From contig JALWTD010000018.1 of NCBI GenBank assembly GCA_027082925.1, forward strand, positions 310,001 through 374,000: 64,000 nucleotides of DNA, written 5' to 3'. The DNA is from Flavobacteriaceae bacterium (GTDB taxonomy: Bacteria; Bacteroidota; Bacteroidia; Flavobacteriales; Flavobacteriaceae). Made by a program: the position numbers and the translations under genes. Positions 54,267-62,280 of the stretch are shown here, piece after piece (the stretch's first letter is position 1; each line of letters opens with the position of its first letter). The notes under the pieces are model-generated. The model was not told the origin of the DNA. It saw only the letters and a list, made by a program, of their open reading frames with translations, and made no database searches.

Positions 54267-56261
54267 ATGAAAAAATATTTTATTTCAACAGTAGCTCTTA
54301 TGCTCTTTTTTAAAGCAGTTGTTGCTCAAACTGTTGATACACTTACAGTAAATAAATTAAACGAAGTTGTTGTGACAGCTCAGTATGTTCCTCAATCTGA
54401 AAAAAATGCAGTTTACAAGGTACAAGTCATTAATTCAGAAGTTATAAAAAGTAAATCAGCAAATAATTTAAGAGAATTATTACAGCAAGAATTAAATATA
54501 GATTTATCACAAAATTCTGTTTTTGGTTCTAGTATAGATATACAAGGTATTTCAAAAGAAAATATAAAAATACTTATTGATGGTGTACCAGTTATAGGTA
54601 GGTTAAATGGAGTTATAGATTTAAATCAAATCAACCTTAATAGTATTGAAAAAGTTGAAATTATAGAAGGTCCTGTTTCTATTTTTTACGGTACAGATGC
54701 AATGGGAGGTATTATTAATTTAATCACTAAAAAGCAAGTAAATAAAAAAGTAGAAGGAGCTATTTCTACATACTACGAAAGTATAGATGCGCTTAATTTA
54801 AATGGAGATTTTGGTTATAAATTTGGCACAAACACAATGCGTTTAAATACAGGGTTTTACCATTTTAACGGTTTAAGTACCAACGATTCTCCTCGCAATT
54901 TAAATTGGGAAGAACGCAAACAGTATTTCAGCGACTTTATGTTTAATAAAAAGTTAAAAGAGCTCAACTTAAGGCTAAATACCAGATATTCTGATGAGGA
55001 ATTAATCTCTATAGGTGAGCCTGATAGACGAGGAAATATTTTAGATAAAAACTATTTTACTAAACGTGTTGATAATTCCTTAAATCTTAATGGTAAGGCT
55101 TTTAACGATAAATTTATAGATGTAATTTTAGCGTATAATTACTATCAAAGATACCATGACACTTACGTTGTTGATGAGGTAGCAAATACGAGTACATTAT
55201 CTGAAACCGATACGAAAGCCGATAATATTGTAAAGTATAATTTTGGAAATTTTAAAGCACAATTAGGAACAAATGCAACAACTAAAAAGTTAAATTATGT
55301 AGTAGGAACAGATATCGTTATAGAAGCTACTGAAGGAATTAGAATTCTAAATAAAAAGCAAACAATAACTACTGCCGCATTATTTAGTAGTTTAAATTGG
55401 AAGTTGTCTCCTAACTTTGAGCTTCAACCCGGAGCGCGTTATACGTGGAATAGTAGTTATGGATCCCTTTTATCTCCGGCATTAAACTCAAAACTTAAAA
55501 TTAATGAAAACAGTTACCTTAGACTTTCTTATGCAAGAGGTTATAGAGCACCGTCGTTAAAAGAATTGTTTTTAGATTTTAATATTAGTGCAGGACCGGT
55601 TACATACATTATTTCTGGAAACGAAAATTTAGATGTTGAAAAATCGCATAGTTTTAACTTGCAATATTCATACAGTAAAGTATTTAAAGATGGTAGTTAT
55701 TTTTCTATAGAACCTTCTGTTTTTTACAACAACATTTCTAACCTAATAGCCTTAAGTGAAATGGTAAATTTTAAAAGAAACTATATCAATATAAATAAAT
55801 TTAAATCTGTAGGCGGAAAATTTAATGTTGCTTATAATCCAAACGAATTAGTATACTTAAAAGCAGGATTTTCTTTAATAGGTAGATACAACGAGTTTAA
55901 TAAAGATTTTAATACCGATGAGTTTTTATACACTCCTGAGGTATCTTCAAGTGTGAGTTACAAGTTTAAAAATACCAGTTTAAAACTTAATGCGTATTAT
56001 AAATACTCAGGAAAACAAACAGGGTTTTACTTAGATCAAAACACCAATAGTTTGGTAAAAACTACAAGAGAAGATTTTAATAATTTAGACGCTTCAGCCT
56101 CTGCTTCTTTATTTAAAAAAGCGGTAGATGTTTCACTAGGAGTTAAAAATATTTTTGATGTAAAAGATGTAGAAACCGTTAATGAAGTAGGTCAAGCACA
56201 TTCCAGAGACTTGCAATTATGGGGAAGATCATTTTTTACAAAAATTACCATTAATATATAA
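54267..56261 (+). CDS. TonB-dependent outer-membrane receptor
   Basis: 664 residues from ATG 54267, which gives a normal signal peptide (ending VVAQ). A TonB-box-like segment and plug domain follow (about 30-145: LNEVVVTAQYVPQ, IDIQGISKENIKILIDGVPVIG, VEIIEGPVSIFYGTDAMGGIINLITKK), then a 22-strand-type barrel with the C-terminal FTKITINI. The plug resembles receptors for iron chelates, haem or cobalamin; no SusC-like N-terminal domain is present. It is set between nirS and norQ, so import of iron, haem or another cofactor for these enzymes is plausible but unproven. Confidence 0.87.
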   Translation: MKKYFISTVALMLFFKAVVAQTVDTLTVNKLNEVVVTAQYVPQSEKNAVYKVQVINSEVIKSKSANNLRELLQQELNIDLSQNSVFGSSIDIQGISKENIKILIDGVPVIGRLNGVIDLNQINLNSIEKVEIIEGPVSIFYGTDAMGGIINLITKKQVNKKVEGAISTYYESIDALNLNGDFGYKFGTNTMRLNTGFYHFNGLSTNDSPRNLNWEERKQYFSDFMFNKKLKELNLRLNTRYSDEELISIGEPDRRGNILDKNYFTKRVDNSLNLNGKAFNDKFIDVILAYNYYQRYHDTYVVDEVANTSTLSETDTKADNIVKYNFGNFKAQLGTNATTKKLNYVVGTDIVIEATEGIRILNKKQTITTAALFSSLNWKLSPNFELQPGARYTWNSSYGSLLSPALNSKLKINENSYLRLSYARGYRAPSLKELFLDFNISAGPVTYIISGNENLDVEKSHSFNLQYSYSKVFKDGSYFSIEPSVFYNNISNLIALSEMVNFKRNYININKFKSVGGKFNVAYNPNELVYLKAGFSLIGRYNEFNKDFNTDEFLYTPEVSSSVSYKFKNTSLKLNAYYKYSGKQTGFYLDQNTNSLVKTTREDFNNLDASASASLFKKAVDVSLGVKNIFDVKDVETVNEVGQAHSRDLQLWGRSFFTKITINI

Positions 56262-56280
56262 ATTTAGTTCTAATCGAATA

Positions 56281-56318
56281 CTTTTCAATAATTAATTGTT
56301 ACTTTGATTATTGAAAAG
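56281..56318. repeat. Inverted repeat between the receptor gene and norQ
   Basis: Perfect 12-bp arms CTTTTCAATAAT (56281-56292) and ATTATTGAAAAG (56307-56318), spacer 14 nt. No T run follows, so a weak terminator or a protein-binding site are both possible. Confidence 0.5.
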
Positions 56319-56348
56319 CATTTATCTAAAATCAAAAAGCTTTACCAA

Positions 56349-57131
56349 ATGGAAAAAAATCAATCACCATATTACCATACCATAGGAAAAGAAGTAGAAG
56401 TTTTTGAGCAGTCGTATAAAAATAAGATACCATTTTTATTAAAAGGACCTACAGGTACGGGAAAATCTCGATTTATAGAGTTTATGGCTCATAAATTAGA
56501 TAAAAAGCTAATTACTATTTCTTGCCACGAAGAAACATCATCTACAGATTTAATAGGACGATATATTATCAAAGGTGCAGAAACTGTTTGGTTAGATGGG
56601 CCACTTACAACAGCAGTAAAAGAAGGTGCTATTATTTATTTAGATGAAATTGCTGAAGCAAGACCTGATGTAATTGTTGCAATACACTCACTAACCGACC
56701 ATAGAAGAGAGCTTTTTATAGATAAATTAGGAGAAGTTGTAAAAGCTCATCCCGATTTTATGTTGGTGGCCTCGTTTAATCCCGGATACCAACGAGGATT
56801 TAAAGAGCTAAAGCCATCTACACGTCAACGTTTTGTTGCGGTATCATTTAATTATCCTGAAGCAAGTATTGAGGCTGAAATTATTGTAAAAGAAACTTCT
56901 GTAGATTCAAGTATTGCTAAAAAATTGGTAAACATTGCAACTAAAATTAGAAATTTAACAGAACTGGGCTTAACCGAAACAGTTTCTACCAGATTATTGG
57001 TTGACGCTGCAAAATTAATAGCTAGCGGTTTGCCAAAACGATTGGCTGTACAAGTGGCTGTTGTAGAACCTCTTTCCGATGACTTAGAAGTTGTACAAGC
57101 ATTAAAAGATTTAAGCGATTTAATGATATAA
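56349..57131 (+). CDS. norQ: NorQ/CbbQ-type MoxR AAA+ ATPase
   Basis: 260 residues from ATG 56349; a TTG further up (56304) lies in the inverted repeat and is not favoured. AAA+ features: Walker A GPTGTGKS (33-40), Walker B IIYLDEIAEA, sensor VASFNPGYQ. The SCHEETSSTDLIGRY segment is typical of the CbbQ/NirQ/NorQ group. With NorD it acts as a chaperone that inserts FeB into NorB. norD follows after 23 nt. Confidence 0.93.
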   Translation: MEKNQSPYYHTIGKEVEVFEQSYKNKIPFLLKGPTGTGKSRFIEFMAHKLDKKLITISCHEETSSTDLIGRYIIKGAETVWLDGPLTTAVKEGAIIYLDEIAEARPDVIVAIHSLTDHRRELFIDKLGEVVKAHPDFMLVASFNPGYQRGFKELKPSTRQRFVAVSFNYPEASIEAEIIVKETSVDSSIAKKLVNIATKIRNLTELGLTETVSTRLLVDAAKLIASGLPKRLAVQVAVVEPLSDDLEVVQALKDLSDLMI

Positions 57132-57154
57132 ATTGGTAACTACACAATACAAAA

Positions 57155-58924
57155 ATGTTTGAACCTGATGAATATCTGTTTGCAAAGCTTGCTTATTATT
57201 TTAAACGCAAAAAAAAAGAAAAGCAAGAAAATATTGCTCGTGCTGTTAAGTTAGACGATTTAAAACAACGTCTTACTATTTTTGCACGAGCAATTACAGG
57301 TTCACCCATTGAAATATTTGAAGCAGAACGAGAAGGAGGATACAAAAACAATAGTTTTTTTCTTCCAAGTAGAATGGATAAGTTCGCTACAGTAGCACAA
57401 AATATTTCTTTTTACCTATTTAGAGTATTGTATTTATCAATTCAAAAAAACAATAAACTTAACTGGACCGATGACGTTGAGCACACTTTAGAAGAGTCAC
57501 AACAAAAAGCACTAGATACAGCACCACAAGTACTTCAGGAATTATTTGAGCAATTTCCGATAACACAAACGTACCATCAACAATTTGTTCAGGCTATAGA
57601 AGCACAAATAAAAGATAAAAATAAGATTGACTTTTCTTTTATCTACGGAAAGTGGATGCAAAATACTTCTGAAGAAACCTCAGACGATGTCTTAAAAAAT
57701 ATTTCAGATAAAGTTAAAACGGCTTCAGAAGAAAAACCTAAAACAATTATTCAATCAAAAGCTGTAGAAGAAATTATTTCTGTTCAAATTGATGAAAAGC
57801 AGCAAGAAGATGCCGTATTGCAACATCAGTTTGAAAAAGTGGAAACAGCCGATGAATTTGGCGGTAATTGGAGAGATATGGACGGAGATGATGAGTTGGA
57901 AGACCATTCAAATGCATTAGATGAGCTAAATATGAAATACACTGTGCGTGTAGATGATACAGCACACTCAGTTTATCAAGCCGATTTTATTGAAAACACA
58001 ACCGTATCAGAAAGTGCTTCAATAGATGGTAACGGATATCACATTACTTATGATGAATGGGATTATGCAACACGTAATTACAAAGAAAATTTTTGTAAGG
58101 TATACCCTAAAACATTGTTAAAAACAGATGTAGCTTATTACAAAAAAACACTTGTTAAAAATAGTGCTACACTAAACGGTTTGCGAAAAATGCTAACTAC
58201 CGTAAACAATAAATACCAACAACAACGAAGACAAACACAAGGCGAAGAATTTGATATTGATGCAATTATCGATTTGTTTGTTGATGTACAGTCAGGACAT
58301 ACGCCTTCAGAAAAAATTTATTTGTCGAAACGAAAAAAGGAGAAAGATTTATCCATTTTATTATTGTTAGATATCAGTTTGTCTAGTGATGGCTATGCCG
58401 CAGGAAATAGAGTAATTGATGTTGAAAAGCAAGTATCTATTTTATTTGGAGAAATATTAAACGAATTTAATATCGATTTTTCAATTGACTGTTTTTACTC
58501 TAAAACAAGAAACCACTCTACCTATATTACAGTAAAAGATTTTGATGAAGATTGGAATCGTGCTAAGTTTAAAGTAGGTGCTGTAGAACCTAGTGGATAC
58601 ACTAGAATTGGAGCAGCATTACGGCATTCAGGAGCTATGTTAGATAAACGAAACACAAAAAATAAATGGCTTATTCTTATTTCTGATGGAAAACCAAACG
58701 ATTACGATAAGTATGAAGGTAAATATGGAATTAACGACGTAAAACAAGCCTTGAGGGAGTTAAACGAACGTCAAATTAATTCGTATGCCTTGGCAATAGA
58801 GGCACAAGCAAAGTACTATTTACCTCAAATGTTTGGACAAAATCACTACCAAATTTTAACAACTCCGGTAGAATTATTACAATCGTTGGTTAAGTTGTAC
58901 GATAAAATTAAACACCAAAGTTAA
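57155..58924 (+). CDS. norD: NorD-type von Willebrand factor A protein
   Basis: 589 residues, cytoplasmic, no signal. The N-terminal half is helical, the middle acidic (about 185-270), and the C-terminal vWA domain (about 395-589) has the MIDAS residues DISLS (Asp406, Ser408, Ser410), the later Thr in SGYTRIG and Asp in LISDGKPND. This is the layout of NorD, partner of the NorQ ATPase in activating NO reductase. The same operon as norQ. The acidic middle region varies widely in the family. Confidence 0.92.
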   Translation: MFEPDEYLFAKLAYYFKRKKKEKQENIARAVKLDDLKQRLTIFARAITGSPIEIFEAEREGGYKNNSFFLPSRMDKFATVAQNISFYLFRVLYLSIQKNNKLNWTDDVEHTLEESQQKALDTAPQVLQELFEQFPITQTYHQQFVQAIEAQIKDKNKIDFSFIYGKWMQNTSEETSDDVLKNISDKVKTASEEKPKTIIQSKAVEEIISVQIDEKQQEDAVLQHQFEKVETADEFGGNWRDMDGDDELEDHSNALDELNMKYTVRVDDTAHSVYQADFIENTTVSESASIDGNGYHITYDEWDYATRNYKENFCKVYPKTLLKTDVAYYKKTLVKNSATLNGLRKMLTTVNNKYQQQRRQTQGEEFDIDAIIDLFVDVQSGHTPSEKIYLSKRKKEKDLSILLLLDISLSSDGYAAGNRVIDVEKQVSILFGEILNEFNIDFSIDCFYSKTRNHSTYITVKDFDEDWNRAKFKVGAVEPSGYTRIGAALRHSGAMLDKRNTKNKWLILISDGKPNDYDKYEGKYGINDVKQALRELNERQINSYALAIEAQAKYYLPQMFGQNHYQILTTPVELLQSLVKLYDKIKHQS

Positions 58925-58993
58925 TAGTCTTTTTAAGTTTCAAATGTTACACAAATAAAAGTCAAATTCATTTTTTACTAGTGCTATTCTTAA

Positions 58994-59001
58994 TACCTTT
59001 G
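58994..59001 (+). promoter_or_regulatory. -7 element of the DUF438 gene
   Basis: TACCTTTG, exact TAnnTTTG, 25 nt before the ATG. The start would lie at about 59005, exactly at the left edge of the shared palindrome. Confidence 0.6.
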
Positions 59002-59004
59002 TAA

Positions 59005-59024
59005 AAAAGACTAAACTATCTTTT
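59005..59024. promoter_or_regulatory. Shared palindrome AAAAGA-N8-TCTTTT, DUF438 copy
   Basis: AAAAGA CTAAACTA TCTTTT, both halves identical to the norC copy and a different spacer of the same length. It covers about +1 to +20, 2 nt before the ATG. A bound repressor would block initiation directly. Confidence 0.62.
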
Positions 59025-59026
59025 AT

Positions 59027-60004
59027 ATGAATTCATTTTTGTCAGAAGTAGAAAAATTACCGGCAGGACACCCGGTTAAAGTGTATTACGAGGAGAGCGA
59101 TTTAATTCAGCATCTTTTACTAGAACTTTATGAGGCAAATCCTGTTAAAGATTTTCAGAGATATTACAATATATTCAATCAATTAACAACTATAGAGAAG
59201 CGTTTTGCCCGTAAAGAAAATCAATTATTTCCGTATTTAGAAAAACATGGGTGGAATGGTCCTAGTCAAGGAATGTGGTCGTTTCATGATACTTTGAGAG
59301 ACCAAATACGGTTGTTAAATGGATATAACGAAACTAAAAACATTCCTAAAATAACAGAGAACTTGCCGTACCTCATCGAGGGAATTAAAAGGTTATTGCT
59401 AATTGAAGATTCTCGATTATTTCCAAATGCGATGCAACTTTTAACCGAAGATGACTGGAAAGAGTTTTATGAAGGCGATGAAGAAATAGGGTGGATGCTA
59501 ACCAAAAAGCCAACACCATATCCTGAAGTGTCTGAAGAAGCATACGTGCATCCAAGTCAGGATTTTAAAGAACGAAAATTGTCATTTTCTCTTGAAGATA
59601 CATTTCATTACGACGAGGGGTATATGACTCCGGAGCAAGTAAATTTACTATTGCGCTTTTTACCGGTAGATATTACCTATGTTGATGAAAATGATAAGGT
59701 GATATTTTACAATAGGGGAGACCAAAGAGTTTTTCCAAGAAGCAAAGGAATAATTGGTCGAGAAGTTCGTTTTTGTCATCCGCCTAAGAGTGTTGATATG
59801 GTATTGCGTATTGTTGAAGAGTTTAAAGCAGGAACTAAAGATGTAGCCGAATTTTGGATTAATTTTAAAGGACGTATGATTCATATTAGATACTTTGCTA
59901 TTAGAGATGCTCAAAAAAAATACAGAGGAGTTATTGAGATGTCTCAAGACGTGACAGATATTCAAAAATTAGAAGGTCAAAAACGATTGTTAGATTGGGA
60001 TTAA
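59027..60004 (+). CDS. DUF438/hemerythrin-like protein with C-terminal PAS domain
   Basis: 325 residues, cytoplasmic. N-terminal region (1 to about 160) is a DUF438/HHE-like helical bundle with candidate metal residues His29, Glu64 and His87 (ARKENQLFPYLEKHGW, MWSFHD) and IEDSRLFP. After a linker, a PAS domain (about 200-315; LPVDITYVDENDKVIFYNRG, GREVRFCHPPKSVDMV) ends the chain. Such proteins are annotated as DUF438-PAS sensors; haem or di-iron binding has not been shown here. Position inside the nor cluster and the NO-type operator suggest a role in NO sensing or removal. norE follows after 18 nt. Confidence 0.83.
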   Translation: MNSFLSEVEKLPAGHPVKVYYEESDLIQHLLLELYEANPVKDFQRYYNIFNQLTTIEKRFARKENQLFPYLEKHGWNGPSQGMWSFHDTLRDQIRLLNGYNETKNIPKITENLPYLIEGIKRLLLIEDSRLFPNAMQLLTEDDWKEFYEGDEEIGWMLTKKPTPYPEVSEEAYVHPSQDFKERKLSFSLEDTFHYDEGYMTPEQVNLLLRFLPVDITYVDENDKVIFYNRGDQRVFPRSKGIIGREVRFCHPPKSVDMVLRIVEEFKAGTKDVAEFWINFKGRMIHIRYFAIRDAQKKYRGVIEMSQDVTDIQKLEGQKRLLDWD

Positions 60005-60022
60005 CCTAAAAAAATACACCTT

Positions 60023-60601
60023 ATGAACACAACCAATATTAATTATAAAAACCTGTATTATCCGCCTGGAGGAATTTTAATGTGGATTATTATTTTTTTA
60101 GAGTTAATAACATTTGGAATTGCACTGGTTGCAATGGCAGTATATAGCAAAGAATCACCAGATGTATTTCACAATTCCAGATTGCTTTTAAACACAACAT
60201 TTGGTACAATAAATACGATTTTTTTAATTACAAGTGGCTTTTTTATGGCATTGTCTGTTCATTTTCTAAAGCAAAATAATTTAAAAAAATCATCATTGTA
60301 TTTAAAGTTAACCATGCTAGGAGGGGTTTTATTTTTAGTACTAAAGAGCATAGAATATTCTCATAAAATAGACGCCGGATTAACCATTGGATACAATACC
60401 TTTTTTACTTTTTATTGGATGCTTACACTGTTTCATGTAATTCACGTAATTGTTGGTTTGGTTATTTTATTGGTTGTGCAAAGAGGTTTAAATTCAAACT
60501 CAACTACAAAAGTTGAAGATATTGAAGCAAGTGCTGCTTTTTGGCATATGTGCGATTTAATCTGGTTGTTATTATTTCCTATAATTTATTTAATTTTCTA
60601 A
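60023..60601 (+). CDS. norE: NorE-like cytochrome c oxidase subunit III family protein
   Basis: 192 residues with five transmembrane helices, matching the five-helix form of subunit III found in NorE (about 18-40, 60-85, 95-115, 125-150, 170-192). YPPGGILMWIIIFLELITFG and TLFHVIHVIVGL are typical of the family. NorE is not essential for NO reductase but supports its activity in denitrifiers. It is followed after 2 nt by the NorF-like gene. Confidence 0.9.
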   Translation: MNTTNINYKNLYYPPGGILMWIIIFLELITFGIALVAMAVYSKESPDVFHNSRLLLNTTFGTINTIFLITSGFFMALSVHFLKQNNLKKSSLYLKLTMLGGVLFLVLKSIEYSHKIDAGLTIGYNTFFTFYWMLTLFHVIHVIVGLVILLVVQRGLNSNSTTKVEDIEASAAFWHMCDLIWLLLFPIIYLIF

Positions 60602-60603
60602 TA

Positions 60604-60840
60604 ATGAAGCATTCAATTACAGTTACGTGGATTGCATTATTAGTACTTACCATTGCAGTCTCAATAATTTCTACAATAGCTAATGAGTGGGCTATAGTAC
60701 TAATTTTAGCTTTTTCATTTTTAAAATTTACAGGTATTGCTTTTTATTTTATGGAACTTAAAAAAGCACATATTTTTTGGAAATTAGCACTTCTGTTATT
60801 CCTTGGTTTTTTCTACATTTTAATTTGGAGTACTCTTTAA
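60604..60840 (+). CDS. norF: NorF-like small membrane protein (cytochrome c oxidase subunit IV family)
   Basis: 78 residues from ATG 60604; the frame is open back to 60541 but there it overlaps norE. Three hydrophobic helices with FLKFTGIAFYFMELKKAH in the middle, as in NorF and bacterial subunit IV proteins. Together with NorE it forms an auxiliary membrane pair of the NO reductase. Identification relies on length, membrane pattern and position behind norE. Confidence 0.82.
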   Translation: MKHSITVTWIALLVLTIAVSIISTIANEWAIVLILAFSFLKFTGIAFYFMELKKAHIFWKLALLLFLGFFYILIWSTL

Positions 60841-60857
60841 AATTTATTTCAAAAACT

Positions 60858-60900
60858 TGATAAATATCAGTATTTATCTGTTAATATGGCTTTAATTTCG
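60858..60900 (+). promoter_or_regulatory. Porin promoter: FNR-type box and degenerate -7 element
   Basis: TTGAT-AAAT-ATCAG (core TGAT-N4-ATCA 60858-60869, centre 60863.5) and TAATTTCG (60893-60900). The distance between box centre and -7 element is the same 29.5 bp as at norC, and the TTTAATTT sequence is shared. Confidence 0.65.
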
Positions 60901-60907
60901 CTATATA

Positions 60908-60927
60908 AAAAGATAAAAAGGTCTTTA
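60908..60927. promoter_or_regulatory. Shared palindrome AAAAGA-N8-TCTTTA, porin copy
   Basis: AAAAGA TAAAAAGG TCTTTA, one base off the perfect palindrome; spacer identical to norC. The following leader up to about 60950 also resembles that of norC (ATTTAACTAA, ATTAAA). Confidence 0.6.
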
Positions 60928-60956
60928 AATAAAAATTTAACTAAATTAAAATAACA

Positions 60957-62207
60957 ATGAAAAAGTTTATTTTTTCAATAGTATTCGTATTATTTGCTAC
61001 TGCAGTTGTAGCACAACAATTTGATATTTCAGCAGAGGTAAGACCTCGTTTTGAAAACAAACACGGTTATGGAACGTTATTAGAAACAAATGCTGATGGA
61101 AGTAACTTTGTATCTCAAAGAACACGCTTAAATTTTAACTTTAAGCAGGACAAAATTAAACTAGGTCTTTCTTTACAAAATGTAAGAGTTTGGGGAGACG
61201 TAAGCACACTATCTTCTGATGATAATGCTACAGCACTTCATGAAGCTTGGGCTGAAGCTATTTTATCAGATAAATTCTCATTAAAATTTGGACGCCAAGA
61301 AATTGTATATGATGATCATAGAATTTTTGGTAATGTTGGATGGGCACAACAAGCAAGAAGCCATGACGCTATGATTGCCAAATTTAAAATATCTGATAAA
61401 AGTAAATTAGATTTTGGTTTTGCTTTAAATGCCGATAGCCAATCTAATGTAGATAATTTATATAGCAATGCTGCAGGTTATAAAACCTTCCAGTATGCGT
61501 ATTTTAACACCTCGTTTACAAAGGTTGGACTTAGTTTGTTGTTTTTAAATAATGGTGTTGAGTTCGAAAATTCTAACTTAAATCAAGAGGTTAATTATTC
61601 GCAAACAATAGGAACCAGAGTAACATATAAAGAAGGTAAATTTTCTTCAGATTTTGCTACTTATTTCCAAACAGGAAAACTAAGAAGTAATAGTGTAAGC
61701 GCTAGTTATTTTACAGGAAATATTAAGTATAAAGTTGCCGCTAATTTTACCTTCGGAGTAGGTGCTGAATATTTATCAGGAAAAGATATGAATGATGCTA
61801 GTACCGATGTAAAATCGTTTACACCGCTATATGGTACAAATCATAAATTTAATGGTTGGATGGACTATTTTTATGTTGGAAACCATGTAGGTTCGGTAGG
61901 ATTGGTAGATGTAAATGCTGTGTTAGCGTATAAAAAAGATAATTTTTCTGCAAAATTAATTCCTCATTTCTTTTCATCTGCAGCAGATATTTACGATGGA
62001 CAAACAAAAATGGACAGTAATTTAGGAACCGAAATTGACTTTACTTTAGGATATAAAGTGGCTAAAGACATTCAATTTAATGCAGGTTATTCTAAAATGT
62101 ACGCAACATCTTCTATGCAAGTATTAAAAGGTGGTGACAGAAATGAAAATAACTCTTGGGCTTGGATTATGTTTACATTTAAACCTAAATTATTTTCAAC
62201 AAAATAA
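60957..62207 (+). CDS. Alginate-export-type outer-membrane porin
   Basis: 416 residues. Signal peptide (ending VVAQ), then an even beta-barrel sequence. The first strands FDISAEVRPRFENKHGYG and FVSQRTRLNFNFKQ and the KFGRQEIVYDDHRIFG segment match the alginate_exp barrel family (PF13372); the barrel closes near the C-terminus (WIMFTFKPKL). Alginate is only the name-giving substrate. Because the promoter shares two sites with norC, a passage for nitrite or other small anions is a reasonable guess. Single gene with terminator. Confidence 0.8.
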   Translation: MKKFIFSIVFVLFATAVVAQQFDISAEVRPRFENKHGYGTLLETNADGSNFVSQRTRLNFNFKQDKIKLGLSLQNVRVWGDVSTLSSDDNATALHEAWAEAILSDKFSLKFGRQEIVYDDHRIFGNVGWAQQARSHDAMIAKFKISDKSKLDFGFALNADSQSNVDNLYSNAAGYKTFQYAYFNTSFTKVGLSLLFLNNGVEFENSNLNQEVNYSQTIGTRVTYKEGKFSSDFATYFQTGKLRSNSVSASYFTGNIKYKVAANFTFGVGAEYLSGKDMNDASTDVKSFTPLYGTNHKFNGWMDYFYVGNHVGSVGLVDVNAVLAYKKDNFSAKLIPHFFSSAADIYDGQTKMDSNLGTEIDFTLGYKVAKDIQFNAGYSKMYATSSMQVLKGGDRNENNSWAWIMFTFKPKLFSTK

Positions 62208-62233
62208 AAACTTTAGTTAGTAGTTTTAGTTTA

Positions 62234-62280
62234 GAGCCAAAACATCCGATTTAATCGAGAGTTTTGGCTCTTATTTTTTT
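62234..62280 (+). terminator. Terminator of the porin gene
   Basis: GAGCCAAAAC (62234-62243) / GTTTTGGCTC (62261-62270) with an inner CGATT/AATCG pair, followed by TTATTTTTTT. It reaches the stop codon of the convergent hydrolase gene. Confidence 0.88.
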
